Origin: Lentimicrobiaceae bacterium
GTDB taxonomy: Bacteria; Bacteroidota; Bacteroidia; Bacteroidales; F082
Assembly (NCBI GenBank): GCA_015061315.1
Contig: SUWV01000004.1
Location: forward strand, 62,001 to 126,000
DNA: 64,000 bases
Direction: 5' to 3'
Position 1 is the first letter of the stretch; every line of letters starts with the position of its first letter. The notes under the pieces were generated by a model that was not told where the DNA came from, ran no database searches, and worked only from the letters and a program-made list of their open reading frames with translations. The position numbers and the translations under genes were made by a program. Below, one piece after another: positions 59,546 through 64,000 of the stretch.

Positions 59546-60037
59546 ATGAAAAGTCTCGAAAGCAAAACGGCGGATTGCATTCTCGAAATATCGCAGGACT
59601 GCATCATAATAGCAGGAGAGAAATATGATATCGCCCCTCCTACTCCAGCTACACTTATACTGATTTCTAAATACATATCTGAACTGCCTGAAGTTGACGG
59701 CAATACTAAAAACATTGTTAATGAGGTCCTTGGCAAAGCTAAGGATTTATCGATTATAGGCAAGATAGCCGCCACTCTCATTTTAGGAGCTAAAAGAGTC
59801 AAGGAACGCAGATATGTAGCAGTAAGACTTAAACCATGGCGTATTAAGAGAATGCCAGAACTTGACTATCTCGCCGACAAGATACTTGATGAGGTATCTA
59901 ACGCCGATTTGTTCAGACTCATTTCTGATAGGCTCAACAATCTGCAGATCGGTGATTTTTTCGTGCTTACCACTTCCCTATCCGCAGCAAATCTGCTAAG
60001 AAGGACAAAGGAAGTGGAGACAGCATCTGGGGAATGA
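59546..60037 (+). CDS. Tail assembly chaperone (G-like) with -1 frameshift site
   Basis: A 163-residue protein from the ATG at 59546 (MKSLESKTADCILE); the in-frame ATG at 59516 lies in the tRNA-like element. It sits in the chaperone position upstream of the tape measure. The heptamer T TTT TTC at 59956-59962 is in the correct phase, and the -1 frame is open from there through the next gene, so ribosomes can make a longer G-T-type fusion as in lambda. Confidence 0.75.
   Translation: MKSLESKTADCILEISQDCIIIAGEKYDIAPPTPATLILISKYISELPEVDGNTKNIVNEVLGKAKDLSIIGKIAATLILGAKRVKERRYVAVRLKPWRIKRMPELDYLADKILDEVSNADLFRLISDRLNNLQIGDFFVLTTSLSAANLLRRTKEVETASGE
59956..59962 (+). other. Slippery heptamer for -1 frameshift
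   Basis: TTTTTTC read as T-TTT-TTC in the zero frame. After slipping, the -1 frame runs without stops through KKDKGSGDSIWGMIYSW into the gene at 60034. Confidence 0.7.
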
Positions 60038-60231
60038 TATACAGCTGGGCAAAGAACCTTAACACTACGCCTGAGCATATATTATATGAAATGAGCTATG
60101 AAAACCTTCTGATGTACAGTGCGGCGACACCGCATTATGACGATGAAAAAGATGAGTGGGACGCATCCATCGACGCTAACAATCCAGATAATTTCATAAA
60201 CAGTAACGAAGAGGAAATATTTGTAAGATGA
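60034..60231 (+). CDS. Tail chaperone T-part
   Basis: 65 residues from an ATG overlapping the previous stop (ATGA): AKNLNTTPEHILYEMSYEN, then an acidic tail. Upstream codons in the same frame (DSIWG before the ATG) look like part of the same domain, so translation mainly by -1 frameshift from the previous gene is likely. Its stop overlaps the tape-measure ATG. Confidence 0.7.
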   Translation: MIYSWAKNLNTTPEHILYEMSYENLLMYSAATPHYDDEKDEWDASIDANNPDNFINSNEEEIFVR

Positions 60232-63200
60232 ATAACGACGCAGGTAAGATAAGTTTTGAATCAGGTCTCGACCTTACGGGTCTTGACAGAGACATCAAAG
60301 CAGCACAAGACAGGTTCAGAGAACTGAACGGCAACGTCCAGAAAGAATGCTCTGGCATTGACGGTTCAATCAGGAATATCGGAGCTTCCATAGCAGCGGT
60401 GTTTACGGTTCAGAAAGCAGGCGAATTCATAAAGAAGATGGTCGCTGTCCGTGGTGAGATTGAAAGCCTTGAAAAGTCTTTCGGAATACTTGCAGGCACA
60501 GTTCAAGGCAAGAAATTATTTGAAGATATAAAGGATTTTGCAGTCAAAACGCCCATGACAATGCCAATGCCTGCTCTCGCCAAAGGTGCTCAGACGCTTT
60601 TAGCATTCAATTATGAAGCGGAAAATGTCATGCCAATACTGAGAGCCATCGGAGACATCTCAATGGGCAACGAGCAGAAATTTAACTCTCTCGTCCTCGC
60701 ATTCTCCCAAATGTCATCTACAGGCAAACTTATGGGTCAAGATCTCTTGCAAATGATTAACGCAGGTTTTAACCCATTGGCAGTAATATCAGAGCAAACA
60801 GGCAAATCAATAGGTGTTCTTAAGGAAGAAATGGCAGCAGGTGCCATTTCTGCTGATATGATTACAAAGGCTTTCATGGACGCCACATCAGAGGGTGGCA
60901 AGTTCAACGGAATGTTGGAACAACAAAGCAAAGGCATTGAAGGCTCATTATCCAACCTCGAGGGAGCTATACAAGATATGTTCAACGAGTTAGGAGAAAA
61001 ATCGCAGGGAGTCATAACAAGTTCCATTCAGAATGTTACAGCGTTAGTGCAGAACTACGAGAAAGTAGGTAGAGTGATTGCTGAGTTAATCGGAGCTTAC
61101 GGATTATACAAAGCGGCATTAATGGGTATTACGGCGATTAACAACACAGCGACAGCAGCAGCACACACTCAGGAAGCTGCGTCTCTGTATCAGCTATTGA
61201 CGGCGGAACAACAAGCCTCCATATCCAAGAAAGGGCTCAGCACGGCATCAGCCGAATATTACAACCTCGTCAAAGCAGAAACTACAGCCAATATAGAAGC
61301 TGCACAAATAGCACTTGTAAAAGCACGTGAAGAAGTAACAGCAGCAAGTGTTACAATGAAAGCCAAACGTGGCGAATACGCATCGGCTAAACAATTGGAA
61401 GCACAGCGCATAAAAGAATTAGCAGAAATCAAGGTTACAGGCAACGCCAAACAGATAGAAGCGGCACAACGTAAACTCAACAAAGCGGCGACAGACAGGG
61501 AGACAGCAGGAATAGCCTACCAATCGGCGACAAGAGATTTCCATACCAAGAGGACAGCGGTTGAAACGGCAGCAAAAAACGCAAACACTCTCGCGAGTAA
61601 CGCAAATACCGCTGCAAAATCAGCTAATGCAACAGCAACAAACTTTCTTGCAGTCGCAAAGACAAAATTAACCGCCGTAACAAAAAAACTGACGGCAGCG
61701 GTAATGAAAAATCCTTATGCGATTGCCGCCGCTGCTGTAATAGCATTAGGTTTTGCCATATACAAGTTAGCCACACATCAGAGTGAGGCTGAAAAGGCAC
61801 AATCGAGACTTAACAAGGCGTTCAAAGAAGCCGACAAGAACATCATTTCGGAAAGAACCCAAATTGATTACCTATTTGGAAGATTAAAAGCCGCCAAAGA
61901 AGGCACAGAGGAGTACGAAGCTGCCAAGAAACAAATTATCAACCAATACGGCAGTTATCTTTCTGGACTGTCAGATGAAATACAGTCTTTAAAGGATGTG
62001 GAGGGAGCTTATAAGGCAATAACAGAGGCGGCCAAAGAATCCGCCATGGCAAGAGCGAGCGAGGCATATATCAAAGAAGAAGCCGATAACTATGCAAGTC
62101 AGATATCAGACATCAGAGATGAGGTGAAAAAGATGATGGAAGAAAAGTTCGGCACAGAGAAAGGCTACGAATACTTCTGGAAGATAGTCCCGGTTCTTGA
62201 AGGCGGAGATATGACCGATGAGATAAGAGATATTATCAGTCAGTTTGATGAAACAGAATATATAATGTCTGGTAGTAGTAGCGGCATGGGGGTCGAAGCC
62301 AAGGAAATAACGACAAATGACCTGAAATCACAACTTACAAATGCGGCCAAAGTAAGAAAAGTGCTGAATAATGCCATTGAGAAAGCTAATGTAATGTTCG
62401 GCACTACACCTCAAGAGAGCAAAAAAGAAGATGAAGGGAACAGTGAGGATACTGTTAAAGTCCCTATCTATGGTGTAGATTATGAAGAAGCACGTAAGGA
62501 ATGGGAGACTGCCAAGAAAGAGCTTCAGGCAATTGAAAAGGATAAGGACAACTTCACGACTAAACAGTATGAAGATGCCAAGAGCAGCGAGGAAACAGCT
62601 AAAAAAAGATTCAGCGAATTAGGAGGAGACGTATCCGACAAAAAAGATTCCGCCACAACCAAAGCGGAATCCACTCTTGAAAAAGAACTCAAAGATGCTT
62701 CCAAAGCACGTCAGGAACTCGAAAAAGAACTATACTTCCAGGAACAGCAAAACCGTATCAATTTTGAAACAAACGAGCGCAAGCGAAAGGAAATTCAGAT
62801 GAAGCTCGACCATGAGAAAGAGCTATATAATCTTGAACAACAGAAGCAGTCTGCTATTGACGCTGAAATCGAAAGACAGAGAGCCATTTTCAACGCTCGT
62901 GAGAATGACAAGGCGGCCAATGACAAGAACTATACAAAAAAGACATTCTCAGAAGCTGACATTGACACAACGCAAATAGACGACATCAATAGTTCTTACA
63001 GCAAATTATTTGAGCAGTTGAGAGAAATGCAGGATGAAGAATTATCCGAACTCCAAGCGGAAGAAAGCAAGGCGATGAACGAGTATCTCGCACAATACGG
63101 CAACTACCTTGAGAAACGTAGTGCCATAACCGCTCTTTATAAGGAGAAGATTGATAATGCGGGCACGGAGGGTGAAAGAAAATCACTAACCGCACAGATG

Positions 63201-64000
63201 ACAGAAGAGTTATCGGAACTCGATATTGAAGCCAACAAAACCACAGCTTCAATAAGCAGATTATTTGGCGACATGTCTAATAAAACAGTGGCTGACATGA
63301 GAGCCATAGCGGACGAAGCGGAACGTGCACTTGCATTTCTCATTTCCGGAGAATGGGATTCAGCTCAGGGTTTGGAATTTGGCATTACTCAGGAGACTTT
63401 CGACATTCTAAGCAAATCTCCGGAAGAACTTGAGAAGATAAGAAAGGGCATTAACGACATCCGTAGGGAAGCCGATCATTCCGAAGTCGGTTTCAAGAAA
63501 ATGGCAAACGGACTTAAGCAGATTTTCAACGCCGGAAATGATGTCGGCAAGACAAAGAAAGCCCTTGCGGAAATAGAAAGCGGTCTCAATGACGTAATGC
63601 AGGTGGGTTCATTCCTTTCCGACACATTCACATCGTTAGGAGACGCCTTTGGCAACGACACATTAAAAGGTATCGGAGAAGGCATCAGTACCGCCATGGA
63701 TGTCGCAGGTTCAACAATGCAGGGCATGCAAGCGGGTGCAATGTTCGGTCCAGTCGGAGCTGCTATCGGAGGTGCTATCGGTCTTGTATCATCATTGGCC
63801 ACTTCGATAGCAAAATTGCATGACAAGAAAAAACAAGCTGAAATTGATGAGACAATCGACAAGTATGAAGATCTGAACAGCAGCGTTGACAATTACGGCA
63901 AAATCGCAGAAGATTCTTTCGGTTCTGGCAAAAAAGCCGCAATAGAACAACAGATGGCATTAAAACAGCTACAAATAGAACTGCTTAAAACAGCCATCGC
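60228..64000 (+). CDS. Tape measure protein (3' end outside window)
   Basis: At least 1,257 residues, open to the window edge. The N-terminal domain has DRDIKAAQDRFRELNG and LGKLMGQDLLQMINAG-like GKLMGQDLLQMINAGFNPL, typical of tape-measure proteins with a chaperone-binding start. Long Ala/Lys/Glu-rich coils follow. One hydrophobic segment (NPYAIAAAAVIALGFAIYKLA, about residues 495-515) and a Gly-rich stretch near 1165 (MFGPVGAAIGGAIGLVSS) could contact membranes. The protein fixes tail length and helps DNA pass the cell envelope. Confidence 0.9.
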   Translation, partial: MNNDAGKISFESGLDLTGLDRDIKAAQDRFRELNGNVQKECSGIDGSIRNIGASIAAVFTVQKAGEFIKKMVAVRGEIESLEKSFGILAGTVQGKKLFEDIKDFAVKTPMTMPMPALAKGAQTLLAFNYEAENVMPILRAIGDISMGNEQKFNSLVLAFSQMSSTGKLMGQDLLQMINAGFNPLAVISEQTGKSIGVLKEEMAAGAISADMITKAFMDATSEGGKFNGMLEQQSKGIEGSLSNLEGAIQDMFNELGEKSQGVITSSIQNVTALVQNYEKVGRVIAELIGAYGLYKAALMGITAINNTATAAAHTQEAASLYQLLTAEQQASISKKGLSTASAEYYNLVKAETTANIEAAQIALVKAREEVTAASVTMKAKRGEYASAKQLEAQRIKELAEIKVTGNAKQIEAAQRKLNKAATDRETAGIAYQSATRDFHTKRTAVETAAKNANTLASNANTAAKSANATATNFLAVAKTKLTAVTKKLTAAVMKNPYAIAAAAVIALGFAIYKLATHQSEAEKAQSRLNKAFKEADKNIISERTQIDYLFGRLKAAKEGTEEYEAAKKQIINQYGSYLSGLSDEIQSLKDVEGAYKAITEAAKESAMARASEAYIKEEADNYASQISDIRDEVKKMMEEKFGTEKGYEYFWKIVPVLEGGDMTDEIRDIISQFDETEYIMSGSSSGMGVEAKEITTNDLKSQLTNAAKVRKVLNNAIEKANVMFGTTPQESKKEDEGNSEDTVKVPIYGVDYEEARKEWETAKKELQAIEKDKDNFTTKQYEDAKSSEETAKKRFSELGGDVSDKKDSATTKAESTLEKELKDASKARQELEKELYFQEQQNRINFETNERKRKEIQMKLDHEKELYNLEQQKQSAIDAEIERQRAIFNARENDKAANDKNYTKKTFSEADIDTTQIDDINSSYSKLFEQLREMQDEELSELQAEESKAMNEYLAQYGNYLEKRSAITALYKEKIDNAGTEGERKSLTAQMTEELSELDIEANKTTASISRLFGDMSNKTVADMRAIADEAERALAFLISGEWDSAQGLEFGITQETFDILSKSPEELEKIRKGINDIRREADHSEVGFKKMANGLKQIFNAGNDVGKTKKALAEIESGLNDVMQVGSFLSDTFTSLGDAFGNDTLKGIGEGISTAMDVAGSTMQGMQAGAMFGPVGAAIGGAIGLVSSLATSIAKLHDKKKQAEIDETIDKYEDLNSSVDNYGKIAEDSFGSGKKAAIEQQMALKQLQIELLKTAI

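Larger units (their letters stand above)
23546..64000. mobile_element. Prophage, siphovirus-type, left 40 kb (right end not in window)
   Basis: A continuous block with phage gene order: integrase, leftward lysogeny genes, divergent operator, early recombination and replication genes, DNA modification, terminase, portal, MuF, capsid, head-tail joining, tail tube, tail chaperones and tape measure. Strong Shine-Dalgarno sites (GGAGG) and ATGA or TGATG overlaps are common here but rare in the host part. A tape measure with a tail tube points to a long-tailed phage. The exact left border is uncertain, because the matching right attachment site is outside. Confidence 0.93.

Noticed and set aside
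1..64000. CRISPR array or diversity-generating retroelement
   Set aside because: No regularly spaced repeats with unique spacers and no reverse transcriptase or template/variable repeat pair were found by eye.

Overview
The window is AT-rich DNA from a member of the Bacteroidota, most likely Bacteroidales. The evidence is the repeated Bacteroidetes-type -7 box (TAnnTTTG, usually with a TTG/TTTG about 20 bp upstream) in front of genes and tRNAs, weak Shine-Dalgarno use in host genes, a DUF349 repeat protein, a rubrerythrin, and tRNA genes without encoded CCA. The genus cannot be fixed from the sequence alone.

Positions 1 to about 23,500 are host chromosome. In order they hold the uvrA 3' end, an NfeD/SPFH membrane pair, a YbaK-type tRNA-editing protein, arginine deiminase, tRNA-Arg(ACG), and a degraded small element lodged at a tRNA-Pro gene (about 4.8-7.56 kb). 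Then follow a tRNA-Ser/tRNA-Pro/tRNA-Pro cluster, an alkaline phosphatase lipoprotein, an RRM protein, tRNA-Arg(TCT), pncB, rubrerythrin, aroC and the DUF349 protein. The block ends with a kinase fused to a RapZ C-terminal domain, an AddB-like nuclease, an endonuclease/exonuclease/phosphatase protein, a thioredoxin-fold protein and mnmE.

From just after mnmE (about 23.55 kb) to the end of the window lies a temperate phage of siphovirus layout; its right end is outside. It begins with a tyrosine integrase and a leftward lysogeny block (HTH proteins, a PIN toxin with its antitoxin, TPR and secreted proteins). A divergent operator region leads into the rightward early genes: small proteins, an SMC/SbcC-like ATPase, RecT, an MBL-fold hydrolase, a replication initiator with internal iterons and a DnaC-like loader. 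Next come a DNA-modification block (C5 methyltransferase, Dam-type methyltransferase with a G10 tract, two related ASCH-like proteins), SSB, a symporter plus outer-membrane protein that look like a moron, and two PAPS-reductase-like plus two ParB-like genes resembling IbrA/IbrB. The late genes follow: terminase, portal, MuF protein with a C-terminal ADP-ribosyltransferase domain, scaffold-like, decoration-like, capsid, connectors, tail tube, tail chaperones with a likely -1 frameshift, and an unfinished tape measure. A leftward seven-gene island carrying an ADP-ribosylglycohydrolase interrupts the head genes at 51.5-54.9 kb.

The most unusual signals are the ADP-ribosyltransferase/glycohydrolase pair, the doubled IbrA/IbrB-like set, the possible phase-variable methyltransferase, three RNAs with tRNA-like acceptor/T-arm ends inside the phage (27,955-28,159; 29,641-29,777; 59,450-59,524), and the symporter/outer-membrane cargo. 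All functional statements are inferred from motifs read by eye; no database search was run.
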